A stretch of 16,765 bases of DNA from Cephalothrix spiralis (taxonomy: Eukaryota; Nemertea; Palaeonemertea; Archinemertea; Cephalotrichidae), in assembly GCA_032353305.1 (NCBI GenBank), contig JAUCNG010394478.1:1-16765 (forward strand). The letters are read 5' to 3'. The notes under the pieces are model-generated. The model was given only the letters and a program-made list of their open reading frames with translations, ran no database searches and was not told where the DNA came from. This document shows, piece by piece, positions 1 to 8,800 of the stretch (the first letter of the stretch is position 1; each line of letters begins with the position of its first letter). The position numbers and the translations under genes were made by a program.

Positions 1-286
1 ATATTGGCAAAAATTCGTCTTGCCCAATGTCCATGACCAATTAGTGCATAAGAACACGTCCATCATCTTGAATATATATGAGGTCATTGGGAGAACTATC
101 AGAAGAAGAACAAATTCAAATTATTCCATGATAAAGCTGCGTCTAAATTTTGGCACGGTAATTTATTCGCCGTCCTAAAAGTGATTCTTTGTTGACCAGT
201 AAAACCCTTGGTTTTGATCCATGACCCCTGACATAATTTCCTAAAAGATTTCAAAATTGCTCAGTTGCGCGGTCGAGTTTTAGGGT

Positions 287-298
287 TGCGCACGCGCA
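287..298. promoter_or_regulatory. NRF1-type palindromic site
   Basis: TGCGCACGCGCA matches the NRF1 consensus YGCGCAYGCGCR at every position and sits inside the larger palindrome TTGCGCACGCGCAA (286-299). CpG-rich 12-mers like this are uncommon in such AT-rich DNA. NRF1 sites are typical of housekeeping promoters in animals. No gene start is visible beside it, so any target would lie to the left of the window. Function is inferred from motif identity only. Confidence 0.4.
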
Positions 299-354
299 AA
301 TTGAAAAAATGACAGCGGATTCCGCTAAAATAGGGGCATGTTAATAAAAATATA

Positions 355-395
355 TGACGTAAAACCAGCCGTTACAGAGAATGATAATGACGTCA
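355..395. promoter_or_regulatory. Pair of CRE-like sites
   Basis: TGACGTAA at 355-362 and the full palindromic CRE TGACGTCA at 388-395 lie 33 bp apart, start to start, and about 60-100 bp from the NRF1-type site. CREB/ATF-family bZIP proteins bind this sequence. The clustering suggests promoter DNA, but there is no visible transcript to attach it to. Confidence 0.35.
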
Positions 396-478
396 AACCG
401 ATTTAATTCGAAAAATGTGACAACGCCAGATGTTTCACCTGGTGATAAGTAAATATTTGTTTAAGTGGACTTTTATTC

Positions 479-497
479 ATTAATTAATTAATTAATA
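479..497. repeat. (TTAA)n microsatellite
   Basis: A short perfect array of ATTA/TTAA units, about four and a half copies, followed at 500-506 by TATAAAA. No function is assigned. Confidence 0.7.
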
Positions 498-726
498 GGT
501 ATAAAACCCCCTAACATTCTGCAATATATAAAAAGATAATTCTATTAATATAAACGACAAACATTCGTATGTTTTTCTTTTCCTAACACAATTAAATGTT
601 GGATAATGATTGTCACTGGTTAAAGGATGTGGTTACCAGCACATCGCCCTGTTCCTTTACCTAGTCTTTATCACCGAGTTTAATTCCTAAACTAACTAAC
701 GTTTTCACTCACAAATCTGTAGCAGA

Positions 727-1184
727 TTAGGGTAATCGGCCTTGCCCAAGAATTTGAATGAGTTCTGCACATGATGCTCCACGTTTATAGTTAGTCCATT
801 GGCTAATATTTGGTCTCTGGGCCGGTATCCACTAAACATCAGAAATTACATTTTTCTTTGATCGCTGCCAGATCTATTCTTAGGCATTTATCACTCACGA
901 GCTTCGTTGAATAAATGGCACCCAGGACATCTATTGGTATGCTTCTCTCTTTCTTATTCATGATCTCCTTTAGGATTGACTTAACGAAGATTCGGTGTTC
1001 AATACCATGAGCTAGAGCATGTGCTGCGGACAACGGGCATAGTTTTGTTTGTTGACCAAGCTTAGACACAGCATTTACGGTTTTCTCCAACCAGAAATAT
1101 CAAGTGGGCTTCACCACTAAATACGCCGTCAACGAGATTGGCATGAGCTGCATGCATCAGTGAACAATCGAATTCTCCAGTTTT
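727..1184 (-). pseudogene. Copia RNase H remnant
   Basis: LFTDA followed, in a shifted frame, by AHANLVDG marks the start of copia RNase H. The shift coincides with a tandem GCAT/ATGC duplication at about 1149-1158, so a 4-bp insertion in the active-site motif is likely. The 83-codon stretch 1090-839 continues with LAHGIEHRIFVKSIL and STKLVSDKCLRIDLAAIKEK, both characteristic. A further frame change leads to WIPAQRP and KRGASCAELIQILGQGRLP, ending at the TAA at 729-727, the normal end of copia pol. Confidence 0.85.
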
Positions 1185-1790
1185 CAGGTCTACCGAGGGG
1201 AGGAAAAATTATCGGTACTTCCTCGAGTTAAATTAAGCCTCTTCACTGCTTTATTGGCTCGTAGTATATCAACGACTACTGGGTCTTTGAATTTTATACT
1301 CAAGTCCAGCACTTCAAAATTCAAAGCAGGTCTAGTCTGGTTAGCCACCCAATTTATTTGACCAATCAAAGACCAGGTATTTAGTTTTTCACATTTCTGA
1401 GACGCTCTGTACACGGGCATTTGAATCGGTTCAAGTCTCTCCAAGAAATGACTTTGATCGAGCTTAATTTTGTTGCCATCATCGGTCATATTTAATCCAA
1501 TGTAACGAAAAATGTCTACCGCAGCTGCGCCGACTGAATTTCTTTTTCATGTCAATCATTATTCGGTTTTCAAAATCTTCGTCACCAGCATGCAGAAAGT
1601 CATCAACGTGGTAGATAAGTACGCCGCTCAAATTGTTGTTGATACTTTAAAAAAACGTCCTGAATAGATGAACCAGTTTCGCGCCGCATCATTTGAATCG
1701 TAGACCACCTTTTTTGCACCTTGGCTTCAGGTTGAGATCTCGTGTAATTTGTTTGCCTTGGAGGAAAGCACTCGATCCATTGTTATCTGG
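1185..1790 (-). pseudogene. Copia reverse transcriptase remnant (C-terminal part)
   Basis: Reading down from about 1778, SSAFLQGKQITRD matches the copia RT block around the first catalytic aspartate, followed in shifted frames by a VYDSNDAARNWF segment and then LIYHVDDFLHAGDEDFE, containing the YVDD-type catalytic motif as HVDD. The 99-codon open stretch 1489-1190 holds the downstream thumb/connection region: IKLDQ near its start, then GQINWVANQTRPALNF and DILRANKAVKRL. Frame changes near 1680, 1640 and 1510 break the frame. The RT N-terminus is missing. Confidence 0.85.
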
Positions 1791-1794
1791 CATG

Positions 1795-1960
1795 CAACAG
1801 TTGATGCGCAGACACAATTGGAGGCCATGAATGCTAACAAGCAAATTTCGGGTTTTTTAGTCCCGGAGAACAAAACTACAATTTCTTCAGTTTCTGTAAA
1901 CTGCGCCTCTTCTATTTCGGTGTATCTTGTGGACTTTTCATAACTGTTCGGGCAGTATCA
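1795..1960 (-). pseudogene. Copia protease remnant (truncated)
   Basis: After the zinc knuckle, an acidic linker and a stretch like the start of the aspartic protease can be read (EETVEIV-type linker, then ASTVAC in place of the usual D-S/T-A-C-T active-site region). The catalytic Asp is not visible, and the domain stops within about 20 residues where RT sequence begins. I take this to be the left side of an internal deletion. Confidence 0.5.
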
Positions 1961-1974
1961 AATCATGTGACGTA

Positions 1975-2640
1975 TCGACTCATATGACAAGCATTTTTAC
2001 GGTTTTCAATCGGTTCCATTGGGATTGATGGCTCTACTTTTCGATACCTCATATCCTCTTCCGCGTGTAGGATGGCCTCGAAAAGGTGGTCTGAAATTTC
2101 CTCTGTATCTATTGTTAAAGAGACGGGGTCTTCGCATATAGCCAGCGGAGAAAAAAGCCTCCTCATTTTCTGCTAAAAATGCTGATTCTAGCTTTATCCC
2201 CGTGTTACTTTCCATAGCTGCTATAGACGGTTGCTCACCTTCAAACTTTTTCACCGCATCTTGTGACTGTGCACGTAAACAACGTGTCTTGAGTAATCAA
2301 CCGCGCAGTGAGAACAAAAAATTTCTCTTGTTGGCTTATATTTGAGGCGTCAAACAAATTAAAGGCCTTGACAATTTCTGGGAGCACTATACCCTTCTTT
2401 GCAGCCTGGTTGTACCGTTTTTCGAATCTAAAATAAACATTTCAGTCTTTTGATTTTGATCCCTTTTGTATCTATCAAATATTGTGTATTTTTCATATGT
2501 TTCCGTTAGACCGTAATTCTCGCGCACGCGACATCTAATTCTTTGTCAGATTGATAAACATGAATTATTTTCATGAAGTTTAACGCAACTGGAATTGCCT
2601 TCTGCAAAAGACTAGAAAACGCCAACACCATTTAAGTTCT
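1975..2640 (-). pseudogene. Copia gag remnant
   Basis: The gag signature is spread over at least three frames. A stretch around 2600 resembles the N-terminal helical region. Reading from about 2520, a run ending FDRYKRDQNQK leads into ILDFEKRYNQAAKKG (about 2450-2390), a conserved copia gag segment. The 82-codon open stretch at 2254-2006 carries an Arg/Gly-rich tract (RRPRLFNNRYRGNFR onward) that normally precedes the zinc knuckle. The knuckle itself (about 1990-1945) is recognisable as C-x2-Y-x4-H-x4-C, with its second Cys changed to Tyr and a stop inside. A shadow frame at 2166-1963 is not separate. The sequence is broken and cannot encode a capsid protein. Confidence 0.8.
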
Positions 2641-2677
2641 AAAACACCACACAAACTATCACCACAAAAGATTAAAT

Positions 2678-2735
2678 TATATTGCGCTACACTACGCCAC
2701 AATACGCTGCTTTACGCTACACTATTTACGCTGCC
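2678..2735. repeat. Degenerate ACGCTRC tandem repeat
   Basis: Several imperfect copies of the 7-8 bp unit TACGCTAC/TACGCTGC in succession between the copia gag end and the AT-rich spacer. Confidence 0.55.
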
Positions 2736-3217
2736 CATTTGCTATCCGTTTAATCTTCTTGGCTCATTAACTCATTAATCAAGGTATTGATGAATTGAAG
2801 TTGTTATTATATAAGTGAAATAAATGAAAGTGCCATTTCGAGGATGTACAAAATAAAGTACAGGCGCTCTGGAATTGGAAAACTGAAATCATTGAAATAA
2901 AAATAAATGAAAAATTAATTAGATTCGATAATAGAAAATCAAGATGGCATATTAATCACTTCAGCAATCTGATGATAAGAGAAACATATTTTCTGGCGAT
3001 ACAGTAAATCTATGATTTAATTAATATTACATTTTAATTTGATTGGCAATTAAAATATATTCAGAAAACGTACGAAAAAAGCAGCTGATTTTGATAATAA
3101 TTTTGATCAATATGCTGCATCAAAATGCGGTCATTGGTTACATAAGTAAAAAAACGTATACAAAATAAATATATTCTATACAGTTATATACAAGCAAACC
3201 AACTCGTATTAAACATA

Positions 3218-3250
3218 ATGTTTGTTAAACGTCAAATATCAAGCATCTAA
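3218..3250 (+). promoter_or_regulatory. Short upstream ORF before the MATE start
   Basis: An ATG at 3218 opens a 10-codon ORF (MFVKRQISSI) that stops at 3248-3250, 10 bp before the first in-frame ATG of the MATE gene at 3261. If the mRNA starts upstream of 3218, this uORF could reduce initiation at the main start. The transcription start is not visible, so this is inference. Confidence 0.3.
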
Positions 3251-3260
3251 TCTTTTTGCT

Positions 3261-4826
3261 ATGAAGCTTCCTTTAGATCGCCAAACTTATACTTCAATTG
3301 ATGTATGTGAAAATTCCGATAAAAGAGCAAAAGAGGGTCAGGAGTTAAAAAGATGGATTCCACAATGGTATAAAGATGAAACCATAAATATTATCAAAGT
3401 AGGGTTTCCATTGATACTCACTTTGAGTTTGCCATTCACAATTATGCCAGTTAGCATCGCGATGTCAGGATACTTAGGTCCAGCAGAACTGGATGCAGTT
3501 GCAGGAGGAGGAACTATTGTAAACTGCTTCGGATTAATACCAGGTTTAGGCATCGGGGATTCTTGCTGTACCTTCATGTCTCAGGCTTTTGGATATGGGA
3601 ATAAAAAACGAATAGGACTGTTACTTCAAAGGGGTATATTATTATCCATTTTACAGGGATGTGTCTGTGCTACCTTACTGCTAGCTCTGATACCCTTAAT
3701 AGAAGTTCTAGGAGTGGATTCAGAGGTATGCTTTATGGTGAGGAGATTTATAATCCTATTCATACCAGGATTATTTGCAAACTTAGTGGGACGAATTCTT
3801 ATACAGTACCTTAACTGTCAAAACATTGTTAATCCGCCTGTTTATATAGTCGCAGCGTCCTGTGCAGCTAATTTCTTTTTTCATTACATTTTCGTCACAA
3901 TACTACATCTTGGTGTTGATGGTGCTGCTATATCACAATCACTAGTACATATCACAATATTAGTCGGTAATATAATTTACATAAGCTTCTCAAAGGTATA
4001 CAAGGAAACATGGTGTGGTTTTACGTTTGAAGCATTTTATGAATTAAAGGAGATTCTTCTACTTGCATTTCCGGGAATTGTCGAATCTACTGCCGGATTT
4101 ATTACTGCTGAAGTAGGTGTGCTTGCATCTGGAATTATTGGTAAAACAACAATGGCAACAATGTCAATATGTGTACAAATATATGGTGTAATTCATTTCC
4201 TTGTATGCTTCAAGATTGCGAATATTTTTGTTGGACAAAAACTTGGTGCTGGTGTCTTTAATATTAAACACTTTTTAATATCAATATTCTCAGTATCATA
4301 TTCTTTAGCTGTCGTGCTGTTTGTAATATCGATTTTGTGCAGGAATAATATACCAAAGATTTTTACTATCGACGATGACGTGATTGCTATGTGCAACAGA
4401 ACACTTCTGCCATTTTTAATTCTTTGCAATTTTAATGAACCACTAGCAGTATTTAATGCAATTCTAAGAGGTTCTGGAAATCAGAAAATTACCATGATAC
4501 ATGAACTTATTCTGACTCCTTTTGTAATGATACTTAGTCTCTGTATGCTTTTTCTTACTGATCTCAAGGTTTTAGGATTTTATATCGTCTATTTTTTTGG
4601 TTGGTTTATAATCTTTATTGTCGCTGCAATTCGTATAATTTTCTTTATGGACTGGGAAAGGGAAAAAAGTAAAGCTGTACAAAGATCTGAAGAGATTATC
4701 ATTGTTGGCACAGACTTGAAATTTAGAGCTAAAATTTCTCCAGAATTTATTTTAGTATGTACGATATCATTATTCATAGTTTTGGTGTTATCCATAACGT
4801 TGTTTGTAAGCGCACTAAAATTTTAA
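3261..4826 (+). CDS. MATE-family multidrug and toxin extrusion transporter (SLC47-type), intronless
   Basis: A 521-residue integral membrane protein of the MATE family, which in animals exports organic cations and drugs in exchange for protons. The reading frame is open to a TTG at 3222, but the first in-frame ATG is 3261, and a TAA at 3216-3218 closes the frame upstream. Two six-helix halves and a final extra helix (about 496-518) give 13 predicted segments, as in vertebrate SLC47A1. Recognisable blocks: LGPAELDAVAGGG (72-84), MSQAFGYGNKKRIGLLLQRG (106-125), FIPG (167-170), LHLGVDGAA (215-223), ETWCGF (249-254), AEVG (283-286), VGQKLGA (324-330), FTIDDDVI (368-375) and ILRGSGN (401-407). Animal MATE genes usually have many introns; this one has none, so it may be retroposed. 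By eye, two of the glutamates known to matter in human MATE1 are not kept. Sure of family, unsure of substrate and orthology. Confidence 0.93.
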   Translation: MKLPLDRQTYTSIDVCENSDKRAKEGQELKRWIPQWYKDETINIIKVGFPLILTLSLPFTIMPVSIAMSGYLGPAELDAVAGGGTIVNCFGLIPGLGIGDSCCTFMSQAFGYGNKKRIGLLLQRGILLSILQGCVCATLLLALIPLIEVLGVDSEVCFMVRRFIILFIPGLFANLVGRILIQYLNCQNIVNPPVYIVAASCAANFFFHYIFVTILHLGVDGAAISQSLVHITILVGNIIYISFSKVYKETWCGFTFEAFYELKEILLLAFPGIVESTAGFITAEVGVLASGIIGKTTMATMSICVQIYGVIHFLVCFKIANIFVGQKLGAGVFNIKHFLISIFSVSYSLAVVLFVISILCRNNIPKIFTIDDDVIAMCNRTLLPFLILCNFNEPLAVFNAILRGSGNQKITMIHELILTPFVMILSLCMLFLTDLKVLGFYIVYFFGWFIIFIVAAIRIIFFMDWEREKSKAVQRSEEIIIVGTDLKFRAKISPEFILVCTISLFIVLVLSITLFVSALKF

Positions 4827-4835
4827 TAAAATAAA
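4825..4835 (+). terminator. Poly(A) signals overlapping the MATE stop codon
   Basis: The stop TAA (4824-4826) runs into AATAAA at 4825-4830, and a second AATAAA overlaps at 4830-4835. Use of these would give an exceptionally short 3'UTR. Another AATAAA at 4989-4994 is an alternative. Confidence 0.4.
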
Positions 4836-5205
4836 ATGGGTACTGCTTAAAAATGTTGCCCGTGTTGGGACACGCTTTTATAACTTGTTTTACCAGAGTT
4901 TTTCATTTCAATTATAAAATGAATTTTTTGTATGAAAATAGTTATTTGACGCAAATTTTTTCTTTCAAATTGTAAAATAATTTTTTATAATAAAAATATT
5001 TTTTGACGCAATTTTTTATTTATTTCATAATGAAAAAATATTGTTTAAATATAAAAAAATGTTTTTTAGAAAACTTTTCTGTAGTGTCAGAAAAGCCTTT
5101 CTGAGAATTTTCGATTAAATGAATATTGATACTATAATATAGATGAACATCTTGAAATCCGGTAATTCTTTTAGACATGTTCTGGTACGCGTTTTTTGCG
5201 CCTGA

Positions 5206-5378
5206 GAGTGAATCCACCAAACCGCTCGATTCACTCCGCGCTCATTAAATAATGTCTTTTAAATCATTTGATATATTTAATTATGAGGTACAGTTTGACA
5301 AGTTCCAGCCCAATTGTATTTGGCAAGTATAATGTCAATTTGTGAATTACGCGTTGACTCAACTCGAGCGTTAATTCA
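5206..5378. repeat. Two related hairpin units
   Basis: Unit 1: GAGTGAATC (5206-5214) pairs with GATTCACTC (5228-5236), loop 13 nt. Unit 2: TGAATTACGC (5343-5352) pairs with GCGTTAATTCA (5368-5378) with one bulge, and its loop begins with the palindrome GTTGACTCAAC. Both are followed by near-identical sequence (ATTCA-C-TCCGCGCT-C-ATTAA versus ATTCATCCGCGCTAATTAA), which suggests two diverged copies of one short hairpin element. Confidence 0.45.
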
Positions 5379-5764
5379 TCCGCGCTAATTAAGATCAATT
5401 AATATGGACTAAAATTGTACTTGTACAGTTTCCAGTGGTAAAACGTAGATAGTGGCAGCCTTCGGACGGCCAGGAGCTCATCAATCTGATGGATTGCCAA
5501 CACATATATATAATGTAATGAATCTACGACATGCGGGATACTGATACAAGATTTTAGTCCGTAAAATAGATAAAAAGCTCATATTGGATTAATAGATGTG
5601 TGGTAAAAAACAAAATATTTTCAGGCCTCGACATGACTAAGAAAAACATCGATATGTCAGTGATTGATCACCCAAAACATGTGGAACTTGTCGCGACAAC
5701 CAATTTTGTATACACTTACTTGGAAATTAGTTAATTTTTCTTCAGGCAATCTTTAACTTCTTGA

Positions 5765-5775
5765 TTTATTTTCAG
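5765..5775 (+). other. Splice acceptor in the NUF2 5'UTR
   Basis: A pyrimidine-rich tract ending in CAG lies 14 nt upstream of the NUF2 ATG. It may close a 5'UTR intron or serve as a spliced-leader acceptor in lineages that trans-splice. The donor or leader cannot be identified from this sequence. Confidence 0.4.
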
Positions 5776-5789
5776 AAGCATAAACTGAC

Positions 5790-5888
5790 ATGGCGACTGC
5801 ATTTTCATCTCCAACTCTTGAAAATGAACAAATCATTGGCTTCTTTGACGATTTACAGATTCGAAATGGGGATCTAGATAAACCTGAG
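5790..5888 (+). CDS. NUF2: NUF2 coding exon 1
   Basis: 33 codons from ATG to GAG, then donor GTAAAATTG (phase 0). Encodes MATAFSSPTLENEQIIGFFD, the first helix of the Nuf2 CH domain. The open frame continuing to 5990 is intron. Confidence 0.85.
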
Positions 5889-8800
5889 GTAAAATTGAAT
5901 AAAATAACGCGTCCATACATGGCCCGACATACTAATGTTGTCACTTACTCACTTGTCAGCCGAAAAGCCAATTCGGCTTTCGGCTTTTAAATGATTTCGT
6001 GAGGAATGATCATGAACTAACAATTATTGAATCAAATGATAACAAAAGATAATAAGCTACTGAGGTAACGAATGCCTATCACATTTAGAAATGCACACCT
6101 ATCACTGATATGTGCATCAGGGTCTCAGTGGTCCGTCCTAAAATTTCAGAAAGTGTCCTAAAATGTCCTCGGATTTAGATGGTTTCATAAAATTTCATGG
6201 ATGTGTCCTAAAATTTCATAGAATTTTGATGAATTGTCATAAAATGTCTTAACATTTTTTTAGTCATCAACGAAATAAAAAAAACTTAAATTGCGTTTAC
6301 GGGGTACTAAGGCAATTAAAAATAAACTTTATACTTGTAACAGATTTATTGCAGTAAATTTAGAAAATGTTTTTTTAATATTTTGAAAATAAATTTTGTT
6401 CATTACATTTCAGGCTGATACAGTTCAACGGTTATACAGATTTTGCTTTTATGACATTACAGAATGTCCTGTAGAAAGGTTGAGAATGGTAAGAAAATAT
6501 CTACGGAGTACATGTATTCCTTAAAATGTCGTTATGCATGCTATTTTCAAGAACTCATATTTTGAATTTCTATAGAACAATTTGACCTATTTTTATGATA
6601 AAACATCAATTTTTGTTTTTTACATAGCGACATCGAAGTCCGTCAGTTGTGGTCCTTAAATCAAACAATAAAAAATGAAATTTAAAAAAAATTCTCAACG
6701 ACAAAAAAAATTGAAGTGAGAATCTCTGACACAACATAACACTTACCAAGTCAATACCTTTTAAACGAATCGAAATCAACTAATATGGAAGCTGATGGAA
6801 GTTAGTTTGAAACAATTATTGAATAATGAATGAACTTCAAATTTCAATGAGTTTGCTTCCATGGGATAATTTGCAATTAGTCTAGGCATTGAATATTACT
6901 TGACTAGAATTTGACATACATTTGTATCAAGTCTTATATTGATAATTAGTAGCTTTAACCATCCCTTCAATGTACCAATTAAAAATTTAATGTGACATTC
7001 GTTGATCTCAAACTTACTTGAAATATCATTGAATAGAGAATTTAGATTTTCAAATGCTAATAAACATTTATATATTTATACTAGGGCACTACTTTCCATC
7101 GGGAAAAACCTTGGGCAAGTTCTTCAGCGTACACTGCCTCCGGGGTAACTCGGTCAGGTTAAATACGTGGAGGGGACGCTGTCCCGTCCTTTCGGGGTAA
7201 ACCCCACTGCTAATCGGTATTGATTAGAGTGCGGGATAGGTCTACAGTTCTAATGGTAAATGCTGAGAAAGCGGACCGTATTTGTCTATTTGAGCCAGTC
7301 ATCTGACGCCCTCACAATAAGTTGAAGTTGATAAATTGATACTTTTGATATTTACATCTATATACGAGCCAAGACGCTGTGCTCCAAATTTGATTTCAGA
7401 TATTGTGACTGCAAATCAAAGGCCAACAGCTAATGGAACAGTCATACAACATTGGAGCGCTATTCGATAAAGTGAAATTCATGATATCATGATAAGAGTA
7501 GCCGGTGAGGCGGTTCCAACGCTGACATGTGCTCGAGTTGTTCCTGTCGATCCCAACAGCTCCATTTAGTGAAATATGCTTTTATCAAAAAATAATTTTG
7601 AAAATAGATTAAAGATCCCATTTCATGGCTTTTAAGAAGATATGTTTTGGAGGTACCGTACTTAGTGTGTTTTTTAAATATTTCAGTCTCCGGCAGAAGG
7701 TTTGGAAGATATTGAATATCCAGAATTATATGAAACAAGTGATGAATTGAAACATTTTCTATTAGCTATGTAAGTATTCCGTATCATAGATGAGGTGCAT
7801 CATGATATTAGTAAAAAGATGAACGTGAAATTACAAAGTTACTTCAGGAAATTAAAACAGCTACTAACCCTTTCGAAAAGGTGTTTAAAAAAATGGAACT
7901 CAGAAAAAAACTTTTCGAATCATCTGACCGGACAAGTATAACATAATAAAAATGGCCTGTTACTGCCTAAGAGGATTTTCAGAAGCCTGTCACGGACAAA
8001 CCGGACAGTGATCATTTTGTGTTGTAAATATTATGCGCTTAAAAATAAAAAATCTACTTAAAAAAAATTAAGTATTCCGCCATTTTCTATTTCTGGAACG
8101 TCAGGGAATTTAACTTGATTGTCAAAGAACCAACTTAAAGTATTTTTTATATCTCCTTTACACAATTGAAGGAATTATTGCCGGGGGTCAAACAGTGTTA
8201 GACCCCCTGCCATCTCCGAAACCTTGACCTAGGCATAGGTGAGTTTTTTATATGGAGCTATATTTTAAAAATGTATTTAAAAAATCATATTTTTCCCCGC
8301 CCCAGAATTCCAAATCTTACCATTTATTGAAATTCACAGGTGTTGGCTGACAAAAAAGTGTGGTATAGAAGGCTTCACCATTAATGATTTAATGACTCCA
8401 AGTAAGTTCCAATTTAATTTTTTTTAACCTGGCAGTCAATATTTTCCTAGTACAATAAAATAAAAGAGCCCGGTGTTTAATCTGTCGCGCAATCTCTCAA
8501 GCAATCGAAGGTCTTCGAGTTTACCCAAGCCATGTTTTTTTTAATTTTATTTAAGAATTTTATTTATATTATTGAAAACAAATAACAAATTTACTGTCTG
8601 GGTGTCCATAACAGGCTATCAACATGCAAACAACAGTAATCGGCATCCATGTTGTGCGTACTGATATGTGTCACCATGGCAACATCTGTTGGACCCATGA
8701 CTTGCCGGTTTTCACCAGTCAATGAAATGCAGGGGGGTCGATGCTTAGCCCTTCGCAGCGCTAGACCCTATCCTGGAAACTCCTTATACAGCGCGAAGTC

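Larger units (their letters stand above)
1..726. other. Left-edge noncoding region, possible 3' LTR and flank of the copia remnant
   Basis: I see no coding exon here. The part next to 727 lies just downstream of the pol stop of the minus-strand copia remnant, so a 3' LTR would be expected within it. A purine-rich stretch on the minus strand (about 640-665) and an AATAAA on the minus strand (plus-strand TTTATT at 472-477) are compatible with that, but I could not define TG...CA ends or find a second LTR copy. An ATTA/TTAA microsatellite lies at 479-497. An NRF1-type palindrome and two CRE-like sites lie at 287-395 and are listed separately. Confidence 0.4.
727..2640 (-). mobile_element. Decayed, internally deleted Ty1/copia retrotransposon
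   Basis: On the minus strand the order is gag (about 2640-1975), protease remnant (about 1960-1800), RT C-terminal part (about 1780-1185) and RNase H (about 1185-727), which is copia order. Diagnostic signatures are the gag stretch at 2480-2330, an Arg/Gly-rich tract followed by a degenerate zinc knuckle (about 2130-1950), the RT motif HVDD (about 1600), a GQINW...TRP block (about 1370-1310), and a terminal RNase H block ending in RGAS...GRLP at the stop at 727-729. There are many frameshifts and stops. Integrase and the N-terminal half of RT are absent: protease-like sequence runs straight into the SSAFLQGK part of RT near 1780-1800. The element is dead. LTR boundaries were not resolved. Confidence 0.9.
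2641..3260. other. AT-rich spacer upstream of the MATE gene
   Basis: No coding sequence was found. At 2678-2735 there is a degenerate tandem array of GCTACACTACGC-like units (TACGCTGC/TACGCTAC repeated). The rest is very AT-rich. This is where the 5' LTR of the copia remnant would be expected, but I could not match it to the left flank. The promoter of the MATE gene must lie in the right part; AT-rich sequence around 3160-3195 offers no clear core element. Confidence 0.4.
4836..5789. other. Spacer between MATE and NUF2, with NUF2 5' region
   Basis: The first part (4870-5070) is very AT-rich with repeated TTTGACGCAATTTTTT-like stretches. Two hairpin units lie at 5206-5236 and 5343-5378 (listed separately). 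The palindrome TTGTCGCGACAA (5688-5699), directly followed by a CCAAT box, lies about 100 bp upstream of the NUF2 start and may belong to its promoter. A polypyrimidine tract and AG (TTTATTTTCAG, 5765-5775) lie 14 bp before the start codon, so an intron, or a trans-splice acceptor, probably ends in the 5'UTR. No other coding exon seen. Confidence 0.45.

Noticed and set aside
390-404. CGTCAAACCGATTT shared with the right arm of the foldback element
   Set aside because: One 14-base match in 16.7 kb searched on both strands is expected by chance about once.
3222-3260. TTG at 3222 as the MATE start
   Set aside because: It is a non-ATG codon. In a eukaryote the in-frame ATG at 3261 is preferred, and the family's N-terminus is variable.
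5753-5944. Minus-strand open frame opposite NUF2 exon 1
   Set aside because: Shadow of the exon and of the start of intron 1.
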